DNA of 64,000 bases from Chitinophaga oryziterrae (GCF_009758125.1 NZ_WRXO01000003.1:310001-374000), one strand, 5' to 3'. Shown: positions 46,270 to 54,767, numbered from the stretch's first letter. Notes: generated from the letters alone by a model not told the origin. Translations and numbers: made by a program.

Positions 46270-46521
46270 TAGAGTTAAAATGAGTGATAATCAATTTTAA
46301 ATATAGTAAATAATGTTCATGCTCTTCTAATTGTCGGAATGTTGCATTTGGAAATTAACATCAGGGAAGTCGACATGTTTGGGTCAGGTTCTAAACAACA
46401 TGTAGTTGGTTCTGCCTAAACATATTTGACACTATTCATAGTATTAGAAAATTTCATCTCGACTAAGTTTTGGGGATTACAATAAACTTGTGGCGATCAA
46501 GTAATACCTCTAATCTTTACT

Positions 46522-46764
46522 TTATTGAAAGGCTGTATAGAATACCGTATCAATAAAGAAAAGTGTATTGGCTTTCACGATAACGTTTTCATCATGTATA
46601 TCTTCGAGAATCAATCCTAACTCTTTATTGTAATAGTTGTTTGTAGGAAGCCCATTCCTTAATGTATTTTCAAAACCATTGAATTGTGTCCTTTAAATTA
46701 CAATTTTGTTTAAATAATCTCGTGGGCCAACAAGGAAATTTTCTCCAGATCTACCATGAAGGTT
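46522..46764 (-). pseudogene. remnant of a polyvalent-protein kinase-like domain
   Basis: One minus-strand frame reads GRSGENFLVGPRDYLNKIVI, a TAA stop (46695-46693), then FNGFENTLRNGLPTNNYYN, KELGLILEDIHDENVIVKAN and TLFFIDTVFYTAF before the stop at 46522. The ILEDIHDENV...FFIDTVFY block is the kinase-like catalytic/metal region (HDEN, then D) of the putative polyvalent protein kinase domain found in large phage or conjugative-element proteins. The domain is cut at both ends and interrupted, so it is not functional. Flanking 46270-46521 holds nothing assignable. Confidence 0.6.
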
Positions 46765-46788
46765 CTAAAGTTGTCCCTCTTGGCCCGA
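46761..46788 (+). repeat. tRNA-tail-like repeat, copy 2
   Basis: GGTTCTAAAGTTGTCCCTCT followed by TGGCCCG. It abuts the upstream end of the kinase remnant. Confidence 0.5.
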
Positions 46789-46902
46789 CAAAACTGGAAT
46801 GCGGTTCAGACCTGCGATGGACGCGAATACGCTGTTTGTTCTTCGGGTTGGTTCGATAAAATATCGTTAAATAAGAGAATCGTTTATTTCCAAGTAGTTG
46901 CT

Positions 46903-46930
46903 GGTTCGAGTTCGAGAAACATTGTCTCTG
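46903..46930 (+). repeat. tRNA-tail-like repeat, copy 3 (partial)
   Basis: GGTTCGAGTTCGAGAAACAT followed by TGTCTCTG. It is a weaker match, with a duplicated TTCGAG and no CCC tail. Confidence 0.35.
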
Positions 46931-46956
46931 AAAAAAACTCAAAACATAATTCCCAA

Positions 46957-47694
46957 TTAGCTCCAAATCATTTTATAATTTGAAACTAAAGGCGTTTCAA
47001 TGTAAAACAATTCACCTTCTATCTCAAACTCCATTTCCAGGTTTTCAAGATTTGAGATTCGAACAGCATCATCTGATGTTAAAGCATTACCATCTATGAC
47101 GGTATCACCTTTTAAAACATAAAAAGTATAACTACTGTTTTTATCTAATTGTAAATTATACTTACTTTTCTTATCAAAAAAAAGGCGTTTGATCGATAAA
47201 CCCGGGGTAAGCACGTTGGCAATACTTCCTTTTCCGACATAAATAATTGTTTTAATTCCATTTTCAATTATCGGTTTAAAATCTTTGCTATGATAATCTG
47301 TATATGATGGCACTTTTTTTACTGCTTCATAAAAATTAGGATCAAACCAAATTTGGAAGTTTCGTGTTCCCTTAGTAATTCTCTCCTGGTGCTGAATTCC
47401 ACTATTTGATTGAATAACTTGAAAATCTCCTGTTTCTAATGGTGTCCAAACTTTTGTTGCCGTGTCGTAATGTGTTACATTTCCTTCTAAAATAAAAGTC
47501 ATTATTTCAAACCCTTCGTGCGGATGCAATCCAAACTCACATTGGTCGATTGCTCGTGCGTGACTCCAATAAAATAGACTGGAATAAGGTTTAACATTAT
47601 CTTTTTTTCCATTAACTACTGGTTTGTTTACAAGAAAATTACCATTGAATATTGTTGTATTATATTGGTCTTCTCTTTTTAATAATTGTATCAT
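46957..47694 (-). CDS. pirin-family protein
   Basis: 245 residues, a bicupin. The N-terminal cupin has the metal-ligand cluster GLHPHEGFEIMTFILEG and THYD, followed by QSNSGIQHQERI (fourth ligand region), all typical of pirin/YhaK. Some bacterial pirins have quercetin 2,3-dioxygenase activity, others are redox-responsive; the substrate here is unknown. Base composition is AT-rich compared with the core genes, consistent with the accessory region. It is co-directional with the porin-like gene upstream, with a TMEM175 remnant between them. Confidence 0.9.
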   Translation of the reverse strand: MIQLLKREDQYNTTIFNGNFLVNKPVVNGKKDNVKPYSSLFYWSHARAIDQCEFGLHPHEGFEIMTFILEGNVTHYDTATKVWTPLETGDFQVIQSNSGIQHQERITKGTRNFQIWFDPNFYEAVKKVPSYTDYHSKDFKPIIENGIKTIIYVGKGSIANVLTPGLSIKRLFFDKKSKYNLQLDKNSSYTFYVLKGDTVIDGNALTSDDAVRISNLENLEMEFEIEGELFYIETPLVSNYKMIWS

Positions 47695-47728
47695 TTTTAT
47701 CTACTTTTTTAATGTTGTTGAATTGTTG

Positions 47729-47812
47729 TTAATTGATGTTGTTGCTCTGGCTAATGGGGATAATAAATATAGCCCAGGCTATGCTAAATGCCTCTAATCT
47801 GTTTTTATTCAT
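47729..47812 (-). pseudogene. N-terminal remnant of a TMEM175-family gene
   Basis: A 27-codon minus-strand frame starts MNKNRLEAFS, which is the TMEM175/DUF1211 N-terminus except that the expected DGV is lost. It continues IAWAIFIIPI and stops. The intact paralogue at 63065-63670 starts the same way (INKNRLEAFSDG). The remnant begins 4 bp after the upstream gene's stop. Confidence 0.5.
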
Positions 47813-47815
47813 TAT

Positions 47816-48490
47816 TTAATTAAAATTAGCTCTTACAAATACCCCATAATTAGCTTTCAAAGTTTTATCCGGACCATAAAAATCAAAAATTGAGGCTAGC
47901 CCCAATTGATAGCTATTAATCCCTAAACCTAATTTTAATTGAATGTAACTTCTTTCGTGAAAATCACCTTTTGTATTATGATTATATAATGCTTGAAATC
48001 TGGAATATAAATGAATGGTTTTAGATATGGCTGGTTTGTATTCTAAAACCGTTAACCCTTCTAAATTGTAAGAATCAGATATATGAATGTTTGGAGTAAT
48101 AACAAATAGTATTTGTTTATTAGCAAAAACATATTCCAGAGCGGCAACAGATACAAAGCCAGTTTTAGCATTAACGGATGTACCAATTGCTAACCCAAAT
48201 CCTTTCCATATATCATAACTGACTTGGGTATTGGAAATGAAATCAAGATTTGAAAGATTATTTTTATAGTCACTTGCAAAACTCGTAAGGGCAAGAATAT
48301 TGAAGTGTTTTGAATTAGGGAAATGCTTATTAACAAGAAATTGAACCCCAAAACGATTATTACCAGCATCTAATTCAACTGGCATTGGTGTAGATGGGTG
48401 AATTTTAGAAATAGAATCCTGAGCAAATGTGATGGTAGAGATTAATCCTATAATGAATAATAAAAATATTTTTTTAGTTTTTTGTTTCAT
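47816..48490 (-). CDS. outer-membrane beta-barrel-like exported protein
   Basis: 224 residues with a signal peptide (KKIFLLFIIGLISTITFAQ). The mature part has repeated amphipathic beta strands (IHLYSRFQALYN, YIQLKLGLGINSYQLGLA) and a C-terminal GVFVRANFN, a plausible small barrel. I do not recognise a named family; it may be a porin-like or surface protein. AT-rich. It sits between the YcaC-like gene and the pirin gene on the same strand. Confidence 0.65.
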   Translation of the reverse strand: MKQKTKKIFLLFIIGLISTITFAQDSISKIHPSTPMPVELDAGNNRFGVQFLVNKHFPNSKHFNILALTSFASDYKNNLSNLDFISNTQVSYDIWKGFGLAIGTSVNAKTGFVSVAALEYVFANKQILFVITPNIHISDSYNLEGLTVLEYKPAISKTIHLYSRFQALYNHNTKGDFHERSYIQLKLGLGINSYQLGLASIFDFYGPDKTLKANYGVFVRANFN

Positions 48491-48660
48491 TATCAGTTCT
48501 TCTTAAAATATAAATAATAGTAGAACCTGCTACTAGATGCATAATGGACAATGGTTATTCTCCTTCCTGCGGATAAATTCGGTGTCCAATTGGACTTAGT
48601 ATTGAAATTGCTAAAAATTGGTATTGGCCTTAAACCGTATTATATAATTACAATAGAGGT

Positions 48661-48696
48661 TTAAAAAAATGGTTGCTTTTTTATGAGCAACCATTT
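48661..48696 (-). terminator. terminator of the YcaC-like gene
   Basis: AAATGGTTGCT (48667-48677) and AGCAACCATTT (48686-48696) form an 11-bp perfect stem. On the minus strand a TTTT run follows. Confidence 0.82.
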
Positions 48697-48745
48697 CTTA
48701 TTGGCCTGGTATTTTATGTATAATCAGGATACAGGGGCCTGGTAT

Positions 48746-49471
48746 TTATTTTTCTGATTTTGCAACTTCCTGGGCTTTGTAATAACTTTCAATAACAGCC
48801 TGGAAATTAGGCACCATTTCTGCCAGCAGTTTGGCAAAATCTCCAGCTTCTTTCCTTCTCCAGTCTTTCATCAATTCAGGAAGCACGGCGCCGCAGGTTA
48901 CCGGGATGGCGCCTGCCTGGGTCAAGCGGAGCATAGCCAGGTCATGTGCTTCAGGCGTAATATCTCCACTGGCATCTGCAACTGCATAAACAGTATAGCC
49001 TTCTCCAAGGGCAGACAAGGCAGGATAGACTACACATACGCTGGTCCACATACCGGAGATAATGATGGTCTTCTTACCTGTAGCTTTAACTGCATTAACG
49101 AATTCTTTGCTATCCCAGGCATTAATTTCTCCCTGTCGGATAACATACTTTGCATTTGGGGCATTGTCTTTTACCTCAGGCAGTGTAGGTCCATTTGGTC
49201 CTGTCGGAACGGATGCAGTATAAATGGCAGGGATATGCAACAATTGGGATGCTTTTGCAAGAGCGGCAAGATTTCTTCTTAAATCACCAACCGGCATACT
49301 GTGAACGGTTTGAACCAAACCACTCTGATGGTCGACAAATAAAAAAACGGCATCATCCGGATTGATCAGCGTCGTTTTTTTCTGCTGAGCGCTCGTTACT
49401 GTGAAATTCAGGCTTAAAACGAACATAATCGCTAGCGCCTTTAGAACTGACGGATTCATTAATTTTTTCAT
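48746..49471 (-). CDS. isochorismatase-superfamily hydrolase, YcaC-like, with signal peptide
   Basis: 241 residues. After a signal peptide (LNFTVTSAQQ) comes a cysteine-hydrolase fold: VFLFVDHQSGLV (catalytic Asp), VIRQGEINAWDSKEF, KKTIIISGMWTSVCVVYPAL (catalytic Cys) and YAVADASGDITPEAHD. It aligns well with YcaC. YcaC proteins are usually cytosolic, so the export signal is noteworthy. The substrate is unknown. It is divergent from a Crp/Fnr regulator gene with a palindromic site between them, a common regulator-target layout. Confidence 0.88.
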   Translation of the reverse strand: MKKLMNPSVLKALAIMFVLSLNFTVTSAQQKKTTLINPDDAVFLFVDHQSGLVQTVHSMPVGDLRRNLAALAKASQLLHIPAIYTASVPTGPNGPTLPEVKDNAPNAKYVIRQGEINAWDSKEFVNAVKATGKKTIIISGMWTSVCVVYPALSALGEGYTVYAVADASGDITPEAHDLAMLRLTQAGAIPVTCGAVLPELMKDWRRKEAGDFAKLLAEMVPNFQAVIESYYKAQEVAKSEK

Positions 49472-49559
49472 AAATTTGTATTCTAGAATTATAGTTATTT
49501 AATAATTCAAAATTAGAACCCCGCACGCGTCAGTGCAATAATGTACTTTATTGAATTGA

Positions 49560-49575
49560 CTTAATCTAGATTAAG
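49560..49575. promoter_or_regulatory. 16-bp perfect palindrome before the Crp/Fnr gene
   Basis: CTTAATCTAGATTAAG is a perfect palindrome that ends 2 bp before the start codon of the Crp/Fnr-type regulator. It is a candidate autoregulatory operator. Confidence 0.6.
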
Positions 49576-49577
49576 AA

Positions 49578-50195
49578 ATGAGTAAACTCACCCGGATGAC
49601 TGGTCCAAACATTGACACTTCCTCACTCGAAAACTATATCAAAACCTATGTGAGTTTGAGCGAGGATGAAATTCTTGCGCTAAATTCCCTGGTTCAGTAC
49701 AGGAAAATAAAAAAGAATCAATACCTCCTCCATGAGGGAGGAATAGCAGCCATGAGTTCCTATGTAGTGAGCGGGTGCCTTAGGACATACATAACAGACA
49801 ATAAAGGGATAGAGCACATTCTTGGATTTCCAACGCCTGGCTGGTGGACAGGAAATTTACAGAACTTCTACAATGACAAACCAAGCCAGCTGAACATCCA
49901 GGCCATATTTGATACGGAAATCTTATTCTTTACAAAGGAGACTAAAGAAAAGTTGTTTTTGTCAGGTGCAGTCTTCGAAAGATACTTCCGGATTTTGACT
50001 GAACGTTCATTAATTGATTTTCAGGCACGCACGCTGGAAATTCTCAGCCTCAGTGCAGAAGAGCGGTATTGGAAATTCTATAACAAATATCCCGACCTGA
50101 TGCTTAAATTGCCACAAAAGTACATCGCCGGTTATATAGGCGTCACCCCTGAATTCTTAAGCAAGATGAAAAGCAATGGCTTACGAAAGCCGTAA
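49578..50195 (+). CDS. Crp/Fnr-family transcriptional regulator
   Basis: 205 residues. The N-terminal cyclic-nucleotide-binding-like cupin has QYLLHEGGIAAMSSYVVSGC and TEILFFTKE. The C-terminal winged helix has LPQKYIAGYIGVTPEFLSKM, typical of short Bacteroidota Crp/Fnr regulators. No FNR-type cysteine cluster is seen. It likely controls the divergent YcaC-like gene. The start ATG follows a palindrome almost directly. Confidence 0.9.
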   Translation: MSKLTRMTGPNIDTSSLENYIKTYVSLSEDEILALNSLVQYRKIKKNQYLLHEGGIAAMSSYVVSGCLRTYITDNKGIEHILGFPTPGWWTGNLQNFYNDKPSQLNIQAIFDTEILFFTKETKEKLFLSGAVFERYFRILTERSLIDFQARTLEILSLSAEERYWKFYNKYPDLMLKLPQKYIAGYIGVTPEFLSKMKSNGLRKP

Positions 50196-50287
50196 TCTTG
50201 AAATCCTGGATAAAAAAAAGAGGCTGTCTGCAATTATGTTTATTTGACTGTAAAATTTCTGGATCTTTAATTGGGAATGATAGTTTT

Positions 50288-51271
50288 ATGATCCGGAAAA
50301 ATCTCGCAGGTGCGATGGTCAGGAAAACAGATACTATCGAATATTATAATATTTACCCTTTTGCAGCGACTGCTAAAATAGTGTTGAGTAAGCGTTCTCC
50401 GCAGAAGATGTTTGTATATAACCGAGAGGGGTTGGTTATTGATAGTGTATCATTAAAAGCAGGGAAATACGCATCCCTGATGGCGGAAAAAGAAGATGTA
50501 TTTTTCTTATACAGAGGATGGCTGGAATTGCAATGGCAACAGGCACAGGAACATAAACAAGAGGGCATAAAGCTTTTGAATTCCAAAGCCGAAGTATATA
50601 ATCAGACATCTTTTTTAGAGAACAGAGAGCAAATTCAGTATGCTGTGGTGAATTTGGAGCAATTACAAAATTCTATTGATGATAAGATCAGCAGTTTAAT
50701 CGTACCGGTGCAAAAAGATGTTGAGCAATTATTGTTTGATCTTTATCGGGACCAGGAATCAGAAATAATCTATTTGGGGGCTATAGGTTTTGGCTACACG
50801 GTTTCGTATAAGCGCGGAAATAAGCGGTATAAGTTGACAGACCATCGGGGGAATGTATTGGCTACTGTTTCGGATAAGAAAGTGGGTGTTTCTGCCAATA
50901 GCAATACGATAGATCATTATGAAGCGGATATTGTTTCTGCGCAGGATTACTTTCCTTTTGGCATGCAGATGCCGGGAAGAGGTTTTAATAGCAGTAAATA
51001 CCGTTATGGATATAATGATAAGGAAAATGATAATGAGGTAAAGGGAGATGGTAATCAGCAGGATTATGGCATGCGGGTTTCTGATCCTCGATTGGGAAGA
51101 TTTTTAAGTGTTGATCCTATAATTACCAAATATCCCGGGTTAACACCTTATCGGTTCGCTAGTAATAGACCTATTGATGGCATAGATATGGATGGCTTAG
51201 AGGTTGTTAAAAAACCTAATCCTAAGAAATGCAGGGAAATGGTCAGAGGCAAAACCGAATGGGGTAATTAA
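50288..51271 (+). CDS. RHS-repeat core fragment with disrupted toxin tip
   Basis: 327 residues from the ATG at 50288; the frame is open to 50198. The C-terminal half is clear RHS core: RYKLTDHRGNVLATVS, VSAQDYFPFGMQMPGRG, YGMRVSDPRLGRFLSVDPI and IDGIDMDGLE. The first ~190 residues (coiled, Gln-rich: LELQWQQAQEHKQEGIKLL) are not RHS repeats, so the protein appears chimeric or decayed. After DGLEVVKKPNPKK the frame soon stops, whereas the overlapping frame runs on to 51389 (GNVRLDDKGAPHTEPYIPPL). This points to a frameshift near 51230-51260 within the toxin tip. The full-length secretion part is missing. Confidence 0.7.
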   Translation: MIRKNLAGAMVRKTDTIEYYNIYPFAATAKIVLSKRSPQKMFVYNREGLVIDSVSLKAGKYASLMAEKEDVFFLYRGWLELQWQQAQEHKQEGIKLLNSKAEVYNQTSFLENREQIQYAVVNLEQLQNSIDDKISSLIVPVQKDVEQLLFDLYRDQESEIIYLGAIGFGYTVSYKRGNKRYKLTDHRGNVLATVSDKKVGVSANSNTIDHYEADIVSAQDYFPFGMQMPGRGFNSSKYRYGYNDKENDNEVKGDGNQQDYGMRVSDPRLGRFLSVDPIITKYPGLTPYRFASNRPIDGIDMDGLEVVKKPNPKKCREMVRGKTEWGN

Positions 51272-51391
51272 TCCTAATATAGGCAACGTCAGATTAGATG
51301 ATAAGGGTGCGCCACATACAGAGCCATATATCCCACCTTTGAAGCCGGCAGATAATCCATTATCAACGTGGCAGTCAATTGTTCAATAGCT

Positions 51392-52087
51392 ATGAAGAGA
51401 ATAAAAAATATTAATGTGATATTGCTATTGCTGTTTGTTCTAGCATGCGGACCTGCATCTAATGAAGGAATCAATAGCAAATACAATGTTAAATATCCGG
51501 ACTTTGGATTCTTTGATATTAAAGGTTCAAATGTAACTCCTGAATATCTGAATGGGCATTTAATCCGGTTGAAACATATTATAAATGGAAAACTGTACAG
51601 GATAGACACTATAATATATAATAATGAAACCAGCTTTTTTTTGCCTGAAGATGCTTTTGATAGCAAAGGTCATAATAATGAAAGAACTGTTAGGATTTCT
51701 GCTTGTATCTCAGATACATCCAAAACTTTTGTCTTTAAACAAAATGGATCAGGGTATTATTTGACCCTAATAGAGAGCAATTTGGGAGATTCATCTATAA
51801 AGGTTCAATTCTTGTTGAAGACAATTGGGTATAAAAAAATGAGCTCTAACGTGCTCGATTCGTTATCAAGTTTTAATCGGCATGTAACTCCTTACAATGA
51901 GTTTGTCGTCATTAAATATTATTATCGAGAGCAGCAATTATACTATCGTACCTTAGAAGGCAGTGATACATGGAGTGCATGGTCGCCTGATTATTATGAG
52001 TTGCAACATAGTTCTGGGTTTCTTTATTGGGATTTGGAATCTATAGAACAGAAAGAAAGTTTGATGTATCTCACAAAGGACATTTAA
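51392..52087 (+). CDS. lipoprotein downstream of the RHS fragment, candidate immunity
   Basis: 231 residues from the ATG at 51392, giving a lipoprotein signal (NVILLLLFVLACG, lipobox Cys). The mature part is polar and beta-rich (YPDFGFFDIKGSNVTPEYL, RTVRISACISDTSKTFVFK) and I recognise no family. It begins 2 bp after the stop of the frame-shifted RHS tip. Lipoprotein immunity partners in that position are known for Bacteroidota toxins; that role is inferred from location. Confidence 0.65.
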   Translation: MKRIKNINVILLLLFVLACGPASNEGINSKYNVKYPDFGFFDIKGSNVTPEYLNGHLIRLKHIINGKLYRIDTIIYNNETSFFLPEDAFDSKGHNNERTVRISACISDTSKTFVFKQNGSGYYLTLIESNLGDSSIKVQFLLKTIGYKKMSSNVLDSLSSFNRHVTPYNEFVVIKYYYREQQLYYRTLEGSDTWSAWSPDYYELQHSSGFLYWDLESIEQKESLMYLTKDI

Positions 52088-52260
52088 TTAAGCGTTATTC
52101 CTGTTTAGTACAAAAGAAAAAATTGCACTTCTAAAACAACGTTCTATCGCTATCTTTTTTAATTTAAGTTAGTATATACTGAAAGAGAGGAGATCTATAA
52201 ATTCTTACTCTTGTGATATACTCAGAAATTGGCAGATTTGGAGCAAATTTGCCACAAACA

Positions 52261-52289
52261 GGTTCGAAACTTGCCCCTTACAGCCCGCC
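52261..52289 (+). repeat. tRNA-tail-like repeat, copy 4
   Basis: GGTTCGAAACTTGCCCCTTA followed by CAGCCCGCC. CAGG and CTTG can still pair around a TTCGAAA loop, so it is the most tRNA-like copy. A long hairpin starts at the next base. Confidence 0.55.
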
Positions 52290-52328
52290 TAACACAAAAG
52301 GCACTGACTTTCAGTGCGTTTTGTGTTA
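52290..52328. repeat. long near-perfect hairpin
   Basis: TAACACAAAA (52290-52299) pairs with TTTTGTGTTA (52319-52328), and GCACTGA (52301-52307) with TCAGTGC (52311-52317), with a single mismatch and a 3-nt loop. No T-tract follows. Confidence 0.75.
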
Positions 52329-52466
52329 TAGTGATATATAGATTCGAACACCATTAAATAATGTGTACATAAATCATATCTTCTGATTGCTTATAACGTG
52401 TTCCTTCAATGCTGTTTCGTAATCATTTACCCCTGCTTGCAAAGCATTTTTGTACGTTACTGTTAA

Positions 52467-52595
52467 CTAATCTTTCAAGCATCGTACGGAAAAGCCGTGA
52501 TACTTTCCACCATGGTTTCTACCTAAAGCTTCGCTGTCGAATCGCAAATACCAAGCCCAGGCATCCACATCGAGCCTCGAAAAAGAGACTTCTGG
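52467..52595 (-). pseudogene. C-terminal remnant of a FISUMP (Fibrobacter succinogenes major paralogous) domain protein
   Basis: A minus-strand frame bounded by stops reads DAWAWYLRFDSEALGRN, HGGKYHGFSVRCLKD and stop. AWYL-F-S...RN...-GFSVRCLKD at the C-terminus is the FISUMP-domain ending, found in Bacteroidota and Fibrobacteres surface proteins. Everything upstream of about 43 codons is missing. The rest of 52088-52669 shows nothing else assignable. Confidence 0.6.
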
Positions 52596-52669
52596 TTACA
52601 ACAAACGAACCTTTGGTTACATTCATTCCTTTCAGATCGTAGAACTTTACATCATCAAAAACAGAAATA

Positions 52670-53629
52670 ATGAAAGCAATAAGGATCTATGAATTTGGAG
52701 AACCAGAGGTCATGAAACTGGAAGAAACAGCACGCCCCAAACCTGCGTCGGATGAAGTACTGGTAAAGACCTATGCAAGTGGTGTAAACATTGTCGATTG
52801 TGGTATCAGAAGAGGTGGCAATGACATACTGAGGCCATATCTGAAACTGCCCCTTACACTGGGTTGGGATGCTGCTGGCATTATAGAGGAAGTTGGAGCT
52901 GAAATCACCGGCTTTCAGAAAGGTGATAAAGTATATGGCATACCCAACTTTCCCGGCGATGGCAGTTATGCCGAATACTTTGTGGCTAAAGCAACCTCGG
53001 TGGCCATCAAGCCACAAAACCTTACCTTCACAGAAGCGGCAGGTGTACCTTTAGCCGGTACCACGGCCTGGGTAGGAGTGGTGGATTATGGGAAGATACA
53101 GCCAGGCCAGAAGATACTCATTCATGGCGCAGCAGGAGGAGTTGGGAGTTTGGCCATACAGATCGCCAAAGCAAAAGGGGCGTATGTAATAGGCACTGCT
53201 TCGTCGCATAATCTGGCCTTTCTGAAAGAGCTGGGAGCCGATGAAGCCATTGACTACAGGAGTCAGCCTTGGGAAAAAATTCTGAAAGACATAGACGTGA
53301 TCTTTGATGCCTCACCGGTGCGTGACAACGAGACCCGTCTTAATTTCGTACATGTATTAAGGCAGGGAGGTATACTGGTATGCTCGCAACTTGATTTTCC
53401 ATATGCTGAAGACGTAAAAGCAGCTCTTGCAGCAAAGCAGGCAACCGGTGAGCTCGTAAGATTTCAAACCTATGATAGTTTAAAGGAGATGGCAACTATG
53501 ATAGAGGACGGTAAACTAAAAGTAACAATAAGCAAAGTGTATCCGCTGGAGCAGGTTGCTGAAGCTCACAGGGAAAACGAAGCCGGGCATGTACGCGGTA
53601 AACTGGTGCTGGAGATCATAAAAGACTAA
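52670..53629 (+). CDS. zinc-independent MDR oxidoreductase (quinone-oxidoreductase-like)
   Basis: 319 residues. It has a GroES-like N-domain (DEVLVKTYASGVNIVDCGIR, LGWDAAGIIEEVGAEI) and an NADPH Rossmann domain with HGAAGGVGS (152-160) and GADEAIDYR. No zinc-binding Cys/His sets are present. It probably reduces quinones or reactive enones. It is followed 6 bp later by an AraC regulator on the same strand, likely its own regulator. Confidence 0.9.
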   Translation: MKAIRIYEFGEPEVMKLEETARPKPASDEVLVKTYASGVNIVDCGIRRGGNDILRPYLKLPLTLGWDAAGIIEEVGAEITGFQKGDKVYGIPNFPGDGSYAEYFVAKATSVAIKPQNLTFTEAAGVPLAGTTAWVGVVDYGKIQPGQKILIHGAAGGVGSLAIQIAKAKGAYVIGTASSHNLAFLKELGADEAIDYRSQPWEKILKDIDVIFDASPVRDNETRLNFVHVLRQGGILVCSQLDFPYAEDVKAALAAKQATGELVRFQTYDSLKEMATMIEDGKLKVTISKVYPLEQVAEAHRENEAGHVRGKLVLEIIKD

Positions 53630-53635
53630 GAGAGT

Positions 53636-54550
53636 ATGAGACATTTTAAAACCATCAGCGAATTTCATGAATATAGGGGGCTACCCCACCCCAATCATCC
53701 GTTGTTCAGTGTCATAGACATCTCTACACCTATGCAAATGCAGGAGGAAGAACCTGTGAATATGACTATGGACTTCTATAGTATCGCGGTGAAACGAATG
53801 TCAAACGTGAAGGTTAAGTATGGACAGCAATATCTCGACTTCAATGAAGGCGTCATGTCATTCATGGCCCCACGGCAAGTCTTCAGCATCAGCATCAATG
53901 ATGAAACAATAGAAACACAAAGATCAGGATGGGTGATATATATTCATCCTGATTTCTTATGGAATACACCACTTGCTAAAGTCATCAAGCAGTACGACTT
54001 TTGGGACTATTCCCTCAGGGAAGCGCTATTTCTTTCTGCCAAAGAAGAAACCACCATCTATAACATCATTGAAAACATCATACAGGAATATTATAACAAC
54101 ATTGATAAATTCAGTAAAAAGATCATTATCGCGCAAATAGAAAGCCTGCTTACCTACGCAGAGCGTTTCTACAACCGGCAGTTCATTACCCGGGAAAAAA
54201 CAAACCATCAGTTGGTCGGAAAACTTGCAGAACTGCTTGATCAATACTTCAATACCCATGAACTGATTGCGAAAGGATTGCCCACTGTTCAATACATAGC
54301 TGATCAACTGCATTTATCCCCCAAATACCTCAGCACCTTACTGAGTACCGTCACAGGCCAGAGCACGCAACAGCATATCCATGAGAAATTGATAGAGGTC
54401 GCTAAAGAAAAACTGTCCACGACCAGCTTTTCCGTTGCTGAGGTTGCCTACCAGTTAGGATTTGAACACGCGCAATCTTTTAACAGGCTCTTCAAAACAA
54501 AAACGAACCTGTCTCCACTGGAATTCCGAGCTTCCTTCAACACTAATTAG
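53636..54550 (+). CDS. AraC-family transcriptional regulator
   Basis: 304 residues. The N-terminal cupin-like sensing domain has FDVMSFMAP-type blocks (EGVMSFMAPRQVF). The C-terminal AraC/XylS two-HTH domain (about 205-300) has GLPTVQYIADQLHLSPKYLS and VAEVAYQLGFEHAQSFNRLFK. It is closely similar to the regulator at 57327-58250, sharing blocks such as FYNRQF and SIKKY-like loops, so the two are paralogues. It forms a two-gene unit with the MDR oxidoreductase. Confidence 0.92.
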   Translation: MRHFKTISEFHEYRGLPHPNHPLFSVIDISTPMQMQEEEPVNMTMDFYSIAVKRMSNVKVKYGQQYLDFNEGVMSFMAPRQVFSISINDETIETQRSGWVIYIHPDFLWNTPLAKVIKQYDFWDYSLREALFLSAKEETTIYNIIENIIQEYYNNIDKFSKKIIIAQIESLLTYAERFYNRQFITREKTNHQLVGKLAELLDQYFNTHELIAKGLPTVQYIADQLHLSPKYLSTLLSTVTGQSTQQHIHEKLIEVAKEKLSTTSFSVAEVAYQLGFEHAQSFNRLFKTKTNLSPLEFRASFNTN

Positions 54551-54729
54551 ATAGCTTCGCCTGTCGCCTTCCCATCAAATTTGTCGTTCGTGATCTTGGT
54601 CTGGAAGATTAATAGGGGCACTTCTGATTGGTGGCTGCAATCTATGAATTGACAAACACCATAAATGGATTAGTATACCGGAAGGTACTGTTATCATGGA
54701 TCCTGCGAATTAAAAGCTTTTTGGCTTTT

Positions 54730-54756
54730 GGTTCGAACATTGTTCCTCGCATCCCA
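54730..54756 (+). repeat. tRNA-tail-like repeat, copy 5
   Basis: GGTTCGAACATTGTTCCTCG followed by CATCCCA. A terminator hairpin follows 11 bp later, as at copy 1. Confidence 0.5.
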
Positions 54757-54767
54757 CTAAATAATTG

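Noticed and set aside
54549..54672. About 40-codon minus-strand open stretch after the first AraC gene
   Set aside because: The peptide looks plausible (PLLIFQTKITNDKFDGK) but no family is recognised and it has no start; it may be debris but is not supportable.
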